Assembly: GCF_015355755.1 (NCBI RefSeq)
Contig: NZ_JACVEE010000006.1
Coordinates: 1 to 64,000 of the forward strand
Reading direction: 5' to 3'
Source: Nocardia sp. XZ_19_385
GTDB taxonomy: Bacteria > Actinomycetota > Actinomycetes > Mycobacteriales > Mycobacteriaceae
Length of the DNA stretch: 64,000 bases
Part shown: one piece after another, positions 16,652-26,872 of the stretch
Position numbering within the stretch: position 1 is the stretch's first letter
How the letters are laid out: each line of letters opens with the position of its first letter
Position numbers and translations under genes: made by a program
Notes under the pieces: model-generated
What the model saw: the letters and a program-made list of their open reading frames with translations, nothing else
Database searches by the model: none
Told to the model about the DNA's origin: nothing

Positions 16652-18154
16652 ATGTCAACCGGTGTTTCCACCGAAGTGCGAGCCGGAACGCGCGAATGGC
16701 TGGGCCTGACGGTCCTGCTGTTGCCGACCGTGCTCCTGTTCCTGGCCATGACCGTACTCTTCCTGGCCACCCCCTATATCGCCGCCGACCTGGGGGCGAG
16801 CAGTACCGAGGTGCTGTGGATCAACGACATCTACGGCTTCGTCATGGCCGGATTATTGGTCACCATGGGCACCCTCGGCGACCGGATCGGCCGCCGCCGC
16901 CTGCTGCTGACCGGTTCGCTGATCTTCGGCGCCGCATCGCTGTTCGCCGCATTCGCACCCACCATCGAAGCGATGATCGGCGCTCGGGCGCTGATGGGAT
17001 TGGGCGCCGCCGCGCTGATGCCGTCGACCTTGTCCTTGATCAGCACCATGTTCCAGAACGAGAAGCAGCGAGCGACCGCGATCGGCATGTGGGCCGCCGC
17101 GGTGTCCGCGGGAGTGGCGCTCGGTCCGCTGGTCGGCGGTCTACTGCTGGAGGCGTTCGGGTGGGGTGCGGCCTTCCTGATCGGCGTGCCCGTCACGCTG
17201 CTGGTGCTGATCGCGGCGCCGCTGCTGATCCCGGAGTATCGGACGGCGAAAGCCGCACGGCTCGACCTGCCCAGTGTGGTCCTGTCGATGACCGCGGTGC
17301 TGCCGATCGTGTACGGCATCAAGGAGTTCGCCAAGGCCGGCCTGGGACCGGTCCCCGTCGTCGCCCTGTTGGCCGGCCTCGCGTTCGGCGTGGTGTTCGT
17401 CCGCAGGCAGGGCCAGTTGGCTAGCCCACTACTGGATGTGCGGTTGTTCGCCAACCGGACCTTCAGCGGTGCGGTCGGTGTCTTCTTGCTCGCGGCGATC
17501 GGCCTAGGCGGGATCTACCTGCTGTTCACGCAGTATCTGCAGCAGGTAGCGGGGCTGTCGCCGCTCACCGCGGGACTGGCCATCTTGCCCGCGGCGCTGC
17601 TGCTGATCGTCGTCTCCACCGTGACGCCGACCCTCGCACGCCACGTGCAGCCCGCCTACCTGATCACCGCGGGACTACTGCTGTCCGCGATCGGCTACCT
17701 GGTGCTCACCCAGGTGGACAGCGTTGCCGGACTGCCTGTGCTGCTCACCGGCTTCTACATCCTCTACCCCGGTATCGCTCCGGCCATGGCACTCGTCCCC
17801 GGGATGCTGATCGGCGCGGCCCCGCCGGAGAAGGCGGGCGAGGCGTCGGCGGTCAACAGCACCGCCGCGGATCTCGGCACCTCGCTGGGGATCGCGATCG
17901 TTGGCAGCGTCGGCACGGCCGTCTACCGCGGCACGATGTCGGAGGGCACACCGGCCGACGAGAGCCTGACCGATGCGCTCGCGGTTGCGCAGAACCTGCC
18001 GGGCGCCGCAGGTGAAGCGCTGATCGCTACCGCCCGTATGGCATTCACCTCCGGTTTGAACGTCGCCGCTGTCGCCGCCGCCGTTCTCGCGCTGACCGGT
18101 GCGATCGTGTCGGTGACGCTGCTGCGCAAGCCCGCCCAACTCACACAGGTCTGA
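16652..18154 (+). CDS. MFS transporter, DHA2 (14-helix) type drug exporter
   Basis: A 500-residue inner-membrane protein starting at ATG 16652 after AGGAGAAG. About 14 hydrophobic segments are visible, beginning with GLTVLLLPTVLLFLAMTVLF. The MFS signature between helices 2 and 3 is present (TMGTLGDRIGRRRLLLTG), as is the motif GLGAAALMPSTLSLISTMF. DHA2 proteins exchange toxic cations or antibiotics for protons. It ends 13 bp before the following flavin oxidoreductase-like gene, so the three genes form one transcript. The exported substrate is not evident. Confidence 0.92.
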   Translation: MSTGVSTEVRAGTREWLGLTVLLLPTVLLFLAMTVLFLATPYIAADLGASSTEVLWINDIYGFVMAGLLVTMGTLGDRIGRRRLLLTGSLIFGAASLFAAFAPTIEAMIGARALMGLGAAALMPSTLSLISTMFQNEKQRATAIGMWAAAVSAGVALGPLVGGLLLEAFGWGAAFLIGVPVTLLVLIAAPLLIPEYRTAKAARLDLPSVVLSMTAVLPIVYGIKEFAKAGLGPVPVVALLAGLAFGVVFVRRQGQLASPLLDVRLFANRTFSGAVGVFLLAAIGLGGIYLLFTQYLQQVAGLSPLTAGLAILPAALLLIVVSTVTPTLARHVQPAYLITAGLLLSAIGYLVLTQVDSVAGLPVLLTGFYILYPGIAPAMALVPGMLIGAAPPEKAGEASAVNSTAADLGTSLGIAIVGSVGTAVYRGTMSEGTPADESLTDALAVAQNLPGAAGEALIATARMAFTSGLNVAAVAAAVLALTGAIVSVTLLRKPAQLTQV

Positions 18155-18167
18155 CAGGAGCATCGAA

Positions 18168-18659
18168 ATGACCACCACAGTGCAGTCTTTCAACGACATC
18201 CGCGACGAGTTCGACGCCTACATCGGCGACATCGTCTACTCCACCATGGTCACTGTCGACAGTAAGGGCCGACCACGTTCCAGGGTCTTGATCCCGGTGT
18301 GGGAACTCGTCGACGGGAACCCGGTCGGCTGGCTGGCCACCTACCCGACCCCGGTCAAGGAGGCGCACCTGGCCGCGAACCCGCACACGACCTTCTCGTA
18401 CTGGACCAGGAAACAGAACCAGGTGCACGCGGACACGCTCGCCGACTGGGTGCCGTTCGACGACCTCACGACCAGGCAGCACGTCTGGGACCTGTACGAG
18501 CAGACCAGCCCGAAAGGCGCGGGGTATCCCCTGGGCAATTTCTGGAACGGCATCGAGGACCCGAAGCTGCGCATCCTCCGCCTGGCACCATGGCGGATCC
18601 AAGTAATCCGTGGCCGCGACCTGCGCAGCAAGATGTGGAAGTCCACAGCCCAAAACTGA
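18168..18659 (+). CDS. Pyridoxamine 5'-phosphate oxidase-like FMN protein
   Basis: A 163-residue split-barrel flavin-binding protein. Seen: IGDIVYSTMVTVDSKGRPRS near residue 20 and the strand-turn pattern LIPVWELVDGNPVGWLATYP, then HLAANPHTTFSYWTRKQNQV. These are typical of the PNPOx-like family, which includes F420- or FMN-dependent reductases and haem-binding relatives. Length fits. It lies 13 bp after the MFS gene and is followed by a strong terminator, so it closes the operon. Substrate unknown. Confidence 0.85.
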   Translation: MTTTVQSFNDIRDEFDAYIGDIVYSTMVTVDSKGRPRSRVLIPVWELVDGNPVGWLATYPTPVKEAHLAANPHTTFSYWTRKQNQVHADTLADWVPFDDLTTRQHVWDLYEQTSPKGAGYPLGNFWNGIEDPKLRILRLAPWRIQVIRGRDLRSKMWKSTAQN

Positions 18660-18670
18660 TGAGCGGCAAG

Positions 18671-18713
18671 CACAATGCCCGACGGTTTCCTCGAGAAGCC
18701 GTCGGGCATTGTG
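18671..18713. terminator. Strong intrinsic-type hairpin closing the flavin/MFS operon
   Basis: Perfect 15-bp arms CACAATGCCCGACGG / CCGTCGGGCATTGTG around a 13-base loop, 11 bp after the oxidoreductase stop codon. No U-tract follows, as is common in actinobacteria. Confidence 0.88.
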
Positions 18714-18808
18714 TGCCTGGGTGTGCCGACCCACGATGTGCCTGTTCCAGATTCAGCAACAGTTTTTGCCACATTGCGAGTGGGTCACGCCGGTCTGCGG
18801 CGAAGTGC

Positions 18809-19261
18809 TCAGGGCAGTACGGCGCAGGCGGGACCGAGATTGACACCGGTTCCGACGTTCATCGCGGTGCGGAGGGTGTAGACATCGAAGTCGTCACCGT
18901 CCAGGAGTTCGAGGACCACGATTTTGTGCGGGCCCTTCCGGTCGGGGGTCCACGTGGTGCGCGCCATCCCGGACGCATCCGCCGTCACTTGGTGCGGCCG
19001 AAATTGCTTGTGGTCCGCGGTGTCCGGATCGTCGCCGATCTGGTCGAGCATGATCACGGCCCTGCCGGGTTCCGTGGTCACGGTGATCGGGTAGGAGCAG
19101 CCGGTACCGCGGGCGTCTGCCGAGCTGCCGAAGCTCTGCCCCTGTTCGACGTGGATTCTCGTGACCTCTGCCCCCGCCTGAGGCGCGGCGAACGCTATCC
19201 CCGCGGCAAGCGCGCTGAGCGCCGCCACAGTAGTGGCGGCTGCCCTGCTGGATTTATGCAC
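18809..19261 (-). CDS. Secreted protein of unknown function, Ig-like fold
   Basis: A 150-residue protein with a clear Sec signal peptide (MHKSSRAAATTVAALSALAA, cleavage likely after the AEA-type site near residue 32). The mature part is beta-rich with the pattern SYPITVTTEPGRAVIMLDQI and a strand-turn MARTTWTPDRKGPHKIVVLE, resembling Ig-like or Big domains. It has two Cys that may form a disulfide. The mature domain is similar in layout to that of the larger secreted protein at 48194-48898, whose middle reads SAQWTPTVPGIHTISLIVRG. No operon partners. Function unknown. Confidence 0.75.
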   Translation of the reverse strand: MHKSSRAAATTVAALSALAAGIAFAAPQAGAEVTRIHVEQGQSFGSSADARGTGCSYPITVTTEPGRAVIMLDQIGDDPDTADHKQFRPHQVTADASGMARTTWTPDRKGPHKIVVLELLDGDDFDVYTLRTAMNVGTGVNLGPACAVLP

Positions 19262-19375
19262 GTTGAATTACTCTCTCTAGCACTGGATTCCTCCGTTTGG
19301 AGTCGCACCGAACTATACTTCCAGAGCTTGCCTTCGCCGCGAGCGCGGCAGATACCGCCCGCCCGCCTCGGCTCC

Positions 19376-19852
19376 TTACTCGATCTGCTCGGCCAGCGCG
19401 ACGAGGATGCCCGCGGGGCCTCGGAGGTAGCAGAGCCGGTAGCTGTTCTCGTACTGCACCACCTCGCCGAGCAGCTCGGCGCCGTGCGGCCGCAAGCGGT
19501 CGAGGACGTCGTCGATGTCTTCGACGGCGAACATGATCCGATGCAAGCCAAGCGTGTTCGCCGGAGCGTGCGGATCACCGTCTCGGACCGTCGGCGTCTG
19601 ATACTTGGTCAGCTCGAGCCGTCCATGTCCGTCCGGCATGCGCATCATCGCGATATCCGATCGGACACCCTCGAGCCCGATGAGACGATCCACCTCGCTG
19701 CCCTCGACGGTCGCCTGGCCCTCCAGCTCCAGCCCGAGCGCGGCGAAAAACGCCGTAGCAGCCGCCAAATCCTCGACAACGATGGCGATGTTGTCCATCC
19801 GCTGGATAGTCCCGCGCTCGGTTCGGGTGCCTCGCTGATCGGTCGCGTCCAT
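19376..19852 (-). CDS. VOC family (glyoxalase-fold) protein
   Basis: A 158-residue single-chain vicinal oxygen chelate protein. The first beta-alpha-beta module reads MDNIAIVVEDLAAATAFFAA and the second GLHRIMFAVEDIDDVLDRLR, ending YLRGPAGILVALAEQIE. The metal-ligand Glu typical of dioxygenases is retained in the last strand region. The start at ATG 19852 is favoured by AAGGGAG upstream; an internal ATG at 19798 is an alternative. Members include antibiotic-binding proteins and dioxygenases, so the substrate cannot be told. Confidence 0.87.
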   Translation of the reverse strand: MDATDQRGTRTERGTIQRMDNIAIVVEDLAAATAFFAALGLELEGQATVEGSEVDRLIGLEGVRSDIAMMRMPDGHGRLELTKYQTPTVRDGDPHAPANTLGLHRIMFAVEDIDDVLDRLRPHGAELLGEVVQYENSYRLCYLRGPAGILVALAEQIE

Positions 19853-20233
19853 AATGATCTCCCTTTCGGCTGCTGCTCATTCTGCGTCGTCGAGGCCCGT
19901 CCGGCTGCTCGTACCCCTGGGACGGACCCGCCCGAGCGTTCTCGACATCCACCGCACACGAATTTCCAGACCTTCCTCAACGACGTCACCCGGGAGTTCG
20001 GCACCGCCCTGCTCGGCGCGCTCGGGCCACCGGTAACCGCGACTCCGAGCGCCCCTAGTAGTCGCGGCCCGGAGGCAATAGAGGGGAGCCTGCCGCACGC
20101 CCGGGCCCTCGTGCACTGCCGGACACCTCGGCGCTGCAACAAGATTCACCGGCCGCCCGATGTCCGCTGCGGCCGGTACCATCGTGCGGCAAGTCCGATC
20201 TAGTACGCCGCTCAGGTAGTTGGGAGATCGCAG
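19853..20233. other. Intergenic stretch with no supported gene
   Basis: About 380 bases between divergent VOC and cyclophilin genes. Only overlapping Arg-rich frames occur. It must contain both promoters. A GGGAG near 20223 is the ribosome binding site of the cyclophilin gene. Confidence 0.4.
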
Positions 20234-21211
<978 letters not shown>

Positions 21212-21335
21212 TGGCGCCATCAATGCCCCGAATCACCAGGCACGATTCGTAGTTGCCATCAGCCCGCGGCACCCGAACACACTGTCCGGTCCCTAACCTC
21301 GATCTTCCAGCCCGCCCGCCAAACCCCGGTTCGGG

Positions 21336-22085
21336 TCACTGCGTTGCACGTCTGAGCACGATCAGCGGAGTGACATAGTGTTCGACCACCGCACCGCCGA
21401 GATCGCGTACGGCCTGCGCTGCCTCGTCCACCTCCGTCACGTTCCAGTCGCTGAACGTGGTGAACAGGTCGTGGATCTGGTCGGCGCGCATTGTGATCGA
21501 CCATGAGAACTCTTCGATGTGGGTAGCGCCGAAGTGCCCGTCTCGGGTCAGGCGATCCACCCATCTGTCGGTGTCGAGCTCCCCGGGAGCGGATCGCGGC
21601 ATGTGGTCGACACGGCGGGCCGTGATCTCGGCGACCCGTTCCCGGAACGGCGTCAACGGCATCGACGGATCACCGAAGGCATTGCGCCACACCACAAAAT
21701 GGCCGCCGAGCGCCAGCGCGCGATGTAGTTTGGGCAGGACCACATCCAGATCGAACCAGTGCACCGCCGTCGCCGCGACCGCGAGATCGAAGGCGCCGAC
21801 CGCCAGCGGTACGGACTCCGCGGTCCCGATCTCCACATCCGCCTCGGGCCAGCGCTCCCGGAGCCGCTCGGCCAGAGCCGCACCCGGCTCGACGGCCGTC
21901 ACGACAGCTCCGGCTTGAAGCAGTCGCCCGGTTGCCAAGCCGGAACCTGCACCCAGTTCGACCACCCGAACGCCGGGATTCAAGAGCCCGAGCCCCTGCA
22001 GCCGAGCCCACAGCGCCTCCGGGTAGTCGGGCCTGCCGCGGTCGTACACCTCGGCGTGGAGATCGAAATGCATCGGATCGGGCAT
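21336..22085 (-). CDS. Class I SAM-dependent methyltransferase
   Basis: A 249-residue protein starting at ATG 22085 (MPDPMHFDLHAEVYDRGRPD). Motif I is VRVVELGAGSGLATGRLLQA, motif II carries AVEPGAALAERL, and DLAVAATAVHWFDLD marks motif IV. The YDRGRPDYPEAL opening is typical of the Methyltransf_11 group. The longer open frame upstream is not used because a run of unlikely residues precedes this ATG. No partner genes; substrate unknown. Confidence 0.88.
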   Translation of the reverse strand: MPDPMHFDLHAEVYDRGRPDYPEALWARLQGLGLLNPGVRVVELGAGSGLATGRLLQAGAVVTAVEPGAALAERLRERWPEADVEIGTAESVPLAVGAFDLAVAATAVHWFDLDVVLPKLHRALALGGHFVVWRNAFGDPSMPLTPFRERVAEITARRVDHMPRSAPGELDTDRWVDRLTRDGHFGATHIEEFSWSITMRADQIHDLFTTFSDWNVTEVDEAAQAVRDLGGAVVEHYVTPLIVLRRATQ

Positions 22086-22318
22086 TCGGAAAAGCCTATC
22101 CGACAGCGTCATCGACAACAGTGATCGTCTCCTGGACGCCACCAGCCCCCACGCCCACTGCTGGACTGCTCGGGTTCGCCACGCGGATCGATATCAGCCG
22201 AAGGAAATCAGGGTCTCAGCTCGGGATTCAGCTCGCCCACCGGCACTAGGGTTCGACGATCGCCCGGCCACGTATTGTGCGCGAGAACATATCTCGCTCG
22301 ACCGGAGGCGCACGTCGC

Positions 22319-23536
22319 GTGGCATCGTTGATTCCTGGGTTCCTCGCGTGGCCTATGCCCGTCTGCATCGCGGCCGTCGCGGTGGGCCGCCTAGTGCTCT
22401 GCCATGACACGGTCCTGGATCGAATCATCAACCAGCTCTTCGCCTGGGGTGCGGCGGGCATGCTGCTCTTCCGGTTCGCGTCGGGACCGGACTCCCCCGG
22501 TCCCCAGTTGGAGCTGGCGCTGGGCTGCGCTGCGATGACGACGGCCCACCTCTACGCCCTGGCGTGTATCCGCCGCAGCGGCTACGACCCGGATGCCCTG
22601 CGGCGGCGGCTGTGGCTGAGCGGCAGCATCGCCCTGATGTCGACGGTCGCGCTGGTGATCGCGGGTGCGGCGGCGCGCAGCGATGGACTACCGCTCGATA
22701 TGAGCCGGACGGGAGACGGGCTCGCCATCGCAGCCGCGGTCACGCCGATCGTGTTCAACACCGTGGTCTGGTTTCGGATGCTGCTGCGCGAATTCAGCAT
22801 GACCGACCTCACCGCGACGGAGGCGGTCGCTGGTGTGGGCATAATCCTGAGCATTGCGTTCGCCTTGGGCATTCAGCTCGTGTCCGCACTGCAACTGGCC
22901 ACCGGGTGGCCGCATCTCGGACCGCATCTGCCGCGGGCCGAGCTGGCGTTCACGGTGTGCGTCATGGTCAGCGCCATCGCGCCCGCGTTCCCGGTCGCGA
23001 GGGCGTTCATCCGTGCCGTGCGACTGGACTCCGCGGGGCGGGCCTGTCGCCGACTGGACCCGCTGTGGCGGGACCTCACGGCCGCGGTCCCAGAGATAGT
23101 GATGCGCCCGGCGCCCGACGCCGATCCAGCCACGCGAGCCTTCCGGATGACCGTCGAAATTCGGGACGCGCTGATACATCTCGCGCCCTACATGCCCGCC
23201 GAGAACACCTACGGCGTCGAGGATTACGCGCACCGGATCGCATGCGCGGCGCGAGCACGCACGGCGGGTCACGCCCCGGCCTACGAGCTGACGGCGCCGC
23301 GAGTGCCCCTCGGTAGCAGCGATTTCGATACCGACTTCCGGCAACTGCTCGACTTGTCGCGAGCATGGTCGTCGCGGCGTCCGGAAAGCCCGCTACAGCT
23401 GGCACGCCGACCGGTCCGGCCGGCGCGGTATGCGGCATCAGGTTGGTGGCCCCACCGGGATCGAGACCGGCGCCGAGCCGGCCGAGCGGATTCCGAAGTT
23501 CATCAGACTGCGGTGACGCGGCTACGAACTCAGTAG
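22319..23536 (+). CDS. MAB_1171c-like membrane protein (putative transporter)
   Basis: A 405-residue protein. I choose GTG 22319 because GGAGG lies 10 bases ahead; the frame also opens at GTG 22277 without a ribosome binding site. Seven hydrophobic segments fill residues 1-230 (for example FLAWPMPVCIAAVAVGRLVL and GVGIILSIAFALGIQLVSAL), followed by a cytoplasmic tail with LDPLWRDLTAAVPEIVMRP. This layout, including the PLWRDLT motif after the last helix, matches the actinobacterial MAB_1171c family often found beside XRE regulators. Transport is assigned by database convention only. Its end overlaps the convergent xdhC end by 7 bp. Confidence 0.8.
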   Translation: MASLIPGFLAWPMPVCIAAVAVGRLVLCHDTVLDRIINQLFAWGAAGMLLFRFASGPDSPGPQLELALGCAAMTTAHLYALACIRRSGYDPDALRRRLWLSGSIALMSTVALVIAGAAARSDGLPLDMSRTGDGLAIAAAVTPIVFNTVVWFRMLLREFSMTDLTATEAVAGVGIILSIAFALGIQLVSALQLATGWPHLGPHLPRAELAFTVCVMVSAIAPAFPVARAFIRAVRLDSAGRACRRLDPLWRDLTAAVPEIVMRPAPDADPATRAFRMTVEIRDALIHLAPYMPAENTYGVEDYAHRIACAARARTAGHAPAYELTAPRVPLGSSDFDTDFRQLLDLSRAWSSRRPESPLQLARRPVRPARYAASGWWPHRDRDRRRAGRADSEVHQTAVTRLRTQ

Positions 23537-24606
23537 TGCAGGGGGCCGCGGGTTGCGCTGAGTGGACGGGCGGATCCGCGGCCGCGTTCGGCCAGGATCT
23601 GCGCTGCGATAGATATCGCGGTTTCGTCTGGGGTGCGGGCGTTGAGATCAAGGCCCAGTGGACTTTTCAGGCGCGCGAGTTCGGGGCTGGTGACCCCGGC
23701 GGCCCGGAGTCGTTCAGTTCGTTCGGCGTGCGTACGCCGTGAGCCGAGGGCGCCGACGAATCCGATATCGCTTGTTCCGAGTGCCGCCGCGAGCATCGGA
23801 ACATCGAACTTGTTGTCGTGGGTGAGCACGCAGACCACGGTGCGCCGGTCAACCCGTCCGGCGGCGAGTTCCGCTGTCAGATATCGGTGCGGCCAGTCCA
23901 CGACCACTTCGTGCGCGGCAGGGAAACGAGCGGGGGTGGCGAAGGTTTCGCGTGCGTCGACCACCGTTACCCGGTAGCCGAGTTGGCGGCCGGTCCGGCT
24001 CAGTGCCCGCACGAAGTCATTTGCTCCGGCCAGGATCATCCGCGCGGGGGTGGCGAAGGTGTGCACGAACACTCGTGGGCGCGGTGCCGGGTCATTGCCG
24101 CACTCTTCGGTGCAGACAATTCCGCTGCGTCCAACCTCGAGCAGGGCTCGTGCGTCACGGTCGACGCCGCGCCAGGGCTCGCATTCTCCCGGGCGCAGCA
24201 GTTTCCATTGGGCGTCGGTGTCGAGCGTGGTCACCTGCGCCACCGGACGACCCGCCGCGATGTCGTCGCGCAACTCAGCGAGCAGGTCGGCGAGGGTGCT
24301 GTCGATGCGCTGGACGAAGATCTCCATCTCGCCCCCGCAGGTCAGTCCGACCTCGATGCCATCGCCGTCGGCGTAGCCGAACCGGTCGGTGACCGGTTGC
24401 CCGGTCGCCAGCACTTGCGCGGCGGAGTCGAGCACAGCGGCTTCGACGCAACCGCCCGAGACCGATCCCAATACCTCGCCCGTGCTGGTGAGGATCATCG
24501 CGGCCCCAGGTTCCCGTGGACCCCCTCCGGTGGCATCCACGACCCGCGCCAAAGCCACCGGGCCGTGGGGCAGCAGCCTGATCAACTCATCGAGCATCGC
24601 GAGCAC
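23530..24606 (-). CDS. xdhC: XdhC/CoxI family molybdenum-cofactor chaperone
   Basis: A 358-residue protein that in this family binds sulfurated Moco and inserts it into molybdenum hydroxylases. The N-terminal XdhC/CoxI domain shows ATGGGPREPGAAMILTSTGE and VLGSVSGGCVEAAVL; the C-terminal Rossmann domain shows DNKFDVPMLAAALGTSDIGF and VGALGSRRTHAERTERLRAA. Start GTG 24606 is preferred over ATG 24597 because GAGGAAGGA lies 10 bases ahead. It follows the Moco subunit gene by 22 bp and is the last gene of the operon. Confidence 0.92.
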   Translation of the reverse strand: MLAMLDELIRLLPHGPVALARVVDATGGGPREPGAAMILTSTGEVLGSVSGGCVEAAVLDSAAQVLATGQPVTDRFGYADGDGIEVGLTCGGEMEIFVQRIDSTLADLLAELRDDIAAGRPVAQVTTLDTDAQWKLLRPGECEPWRGVDRDARALLEVGRSGIVCTEECGNDPAPRPRVFVHTFATPARMILAGANDFVRALSRTGRQLGYRVTVVDARETFATPARFPAAHEVVVDWPHRYLTAELAAGRVDRRTVVCVLTHDNKFDVPMLAAALGTSDIGFVGALGSRRTHAERTERLRAAGVTSPELARLKSPLGLDLNARTPDETAISIAAQILAERGRGSARPLSATRGPLHY

Positions 24607-24628
24607 AGGGTCGTGTTCCTTCCTCGAG

Positions 24629-26872
24629 TTACAGCAGGTGCTCGATTCGTAGCGGAATCTCGCGCATCCGGCGGCCGGTGGCGTGATGCACGGCGTTGAT
24701 GATCGCCGCGGCGGTACCGACCATGCCGATTTCCCCGAGCCCTTTGACCCCGACTGGATTGAGCACCGTCTCCTCGACCTCGACAAAGGAGATGTCGACG
24801 GGAGGGGCGTCGGCATTGACCGGTAGCAAGTACTCCAGCAGCGAGGAATTCGCCCAGCGGCCGTCACGGACATCGGGCAGCGAGCCTTCCATCAGCGCTT
24901 GGGACAATCCCCAGTTCATACCGCCGAGCACTTGACTGCGCGCCAGTTTCGCATTGAGGACCTGTCCGGGCGCGAACGCACCGACAAGGCGACGGACCCG
25001 GATCAACCCGAGCTCGGGATCGACTGCCACCTCGGCGAATTGGGCGCCGAAACTCAGTTTTCCGGGCGCATCAGGATCGGAGGCGGGAAGCCAGCTGCCG
25101 GTTGTCTCGATGTCGGACAGGCTATTTCGCTGCAGGACTGCCGAATAGTCTTCTCCGATCGAGGGATCGGCGGTCAAGCGCAGCGTCCCGTCGACGCCTT
25201 TGATCTCGGCGGAGGTTCGCCCGTGCAGCGGCGAATCCTCGTCGGCTGTCGCGATCGTGACAAGTTGCGCGAGCAGTTGGGTGCACGCGATGTGCACGGC
25301 CGCACTGACGTTCGCCGCGCCCGTCGAGCCCACCGCCGCGGCGATATTCGGGAAGTTTGTGCTGCCGATCTCGACGCGAACGCGGTCGAATGGCACTCCC
25401 ATCCCATCACCGGCCACTTGCGCGGCGATGGTCGCGACCCCGGTGCCGAACTCCTGGGTCCCCACCTGCACCACCAGGGAACCATCGGATCGCAGTCGCG
25501 CGTGTGCGCGTTGCGGCTGGCCAGGTTCGTAGACCGGATAGCCCGCGGTGGCCACACCCCAGCCGATCAGCCAGTTCCCGTCGGTATGTGAGCCGGGAAC
25601 GGGGTTGCGTGTACTCCACCCGAATCGCTCAGCTGCCTGCTGCAAGCACTCGAGGTAACCGTCGGAGGTCCACCGGTTGCCACTTTCCGGGTCTACCGCG
25701 GCATGGTTGCGCAGCCGCAACTCCACCGGGTCCGCACCGAGTTGCTCGGCGAGTTCGTCGAACGAGCATTCCAGCGCCACCATCCCCGAGGCTTCGCCGG
25801 GCCCGCGCATGAATGTCGGGGTCATGGTGTTGCCTTTGACCAGCTGATATCGACCTTCCCAATTCGGTATTGCGTAGGCTTTGCCCGCCACTTCCAGAGA
25901 AAGCTCGGCCCAGTCGTCGAACGGGGAAGTGACCGAAAGTTTGTGGTGACGCAGGCCGGTGCAGCGGCCGTCGGTATCCGATATCAGGGTGATGCGCTGT
26001 TCCTGTTCTTCGCGCAGCCCGGTGCCGTAGAACATTTGCTCTCGGTTCAGAACTACCCGCACCGGGCGTCCGAGTTCGCGAGCGACCAGAGGCGCGAGGG
26101 TGACGTGCGGCCACATCATGGCCTTGCCGCCGAAGCCACCACCGACGTAATCCGCGACTACCCGGACCTTGCTCGGCGAGATACCCAGATAAGCGGCGAT
26201 GGTCAGTTGACTGGCCACGATGCCCTGGGTGGAGTCGTACACCAAGACCGAGTCCCCGTCCCACATCGCGGCGGTCACCGAGCATTCGATGGGATTGTGG
26301 TGGTTGGCGGCGAAGTGATAGGTGGCGTCCACGATGTGCGCGGCCGCGGCGGCGGCGGTCGCGAAATCACCGCGGGACTGTGCGGCCGGGACGAGGCCGG
26401 CGAAGATGTTGTCCGGCAGGTATTGCTGGTCCCGGCCGTCGTCCAGGCGCACCATTGCCGGCTGTGCGGTGTAGGTGGCTTCGATCAGAGTGGCGGCATG
26501 CTGGGCGACCTCGAAGGTATCGGCCACGACCACCGCGATCGGTTGTCCGAAGTAGTGGATCGCGGTGTCCTGCATGGGGAAGAACGTCTGTCCCGGCGCC
26601 GGCTGGCCGAACGCGGACGGTAGCACCGGAACGGTGGCGACCTTCGGCAGGTTTTGATGGGTGTAGACCGCGACGGCACCGGCGCGCAGCGCGGCGGCGG
26701 TGTCGATGGAGATCAGGGTGCCGTTGCCGATCTCCGCACCGACCAGCACGCCGTAGGCCGCGTTCGGCATCGGGATCTCGGCGGTGTAGCGGGCGGCGCC
26801 GGTGACCTTGGCTCGGCCGTCGACCCGGTCTATTCCTTGCCCGACCAGCTTCGGGGTGGCGGGTGCGCTCAT
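24629..26872 (-). CDS. Molybdenum hydroxylase large subunit (xanthine dehydrogenase/aldehyde oxidoreductase type)
   Basis: A 747-residue Moco-binding subunit. The N-terminal ald_Xan_dh domain includes RVDGRAKVTGAARYTAEIPM; Moco-contact loops include YVGGGFGGKAMMWPHVTLAP, MRGPGEASGMVALECSFDEL and GTQEFGTGVATIAAQVAGDG. The catalytic Glu lies in GVKGLGEIGMVGTAAAIINA. Length and the separate FAD and 2Fe-2S subunits match the PaoABC/YagTSR form, which oxidises aromatic aldehydes; purine oxidation cannot be excluded. Its start overlaps the FAD subunit stop in an ATGA, so translation is coupled. Confidence 0.93.
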   Translation of the reverse strand: MSAPATPKLVGQGIDRVDGRAKVTGAARYTAEIPMPNAAYGVLVGAEIGNGTLISIDTAAALRAGAVAVYTHQNLPKVATVPVLPSAFGQPAPGQTFFPMQDTAIHYFGQPIAVVVADTFEVAQHAATLIEATYTAQPAMVRLDDGRDQQYLPDNIFAGLVPAAQSRGDFATAAAAAAHIVDATYHFAANHHNPIECSVTAAMWDGDSVLVYDSTQGIVASQLTIAAYLGISPSKVRVVADYVGGGFGGKAMMWPHVTLAPLVARELGRPVRVVLNREQMFYGTGLREEQEQRITLISDTDGRCTGLRHHKLSVTSPFDDWAELSLEVAGKAYAIPNWEGRYQLVKGNTMTPTFMRGPGEASGMVALECSFDELAEQLGADPVELRLRNHAAVDPESGNRWTSDGYLECLQQAAERFGWSTRNPVPGSHTDGNWLIGWGVATAGYPVYEPGQPQRAHARLRSDGSLVVQVGTQEFGTGVATIAAQVAGDGMGVPFDRVRVEIGSTNFPNIAAAVGSTGAANVSAAVHIACTQLLAQLVTIATADEDSPLHGRTSAEIKGVDGTLRLTADPSIGEDYSAVLQRNSLSDIETTGSWLPASDPDAPGKLSFGAQFAEVAVDPELGLIRVRRLVGAFAPGQVLNAKLARSQVLGGMNWGLSQALMEGSLPDVRDGRWANSSLLEYLLPVNADAPPVDISFVEVEETVLNPVGVKGLGEIGMVGTAAAIINAVHHATGRRMREIPLRIEHLL

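Noticed and set aside
18299..20203. A 634-codon plus-strand frame
   Set aside because: Overlaps the flavin oxidoreductase, terminator and two minus-strand genes. High-GC DNA keeps such frames open by chance; composition is Arg/Gly/His-rich.
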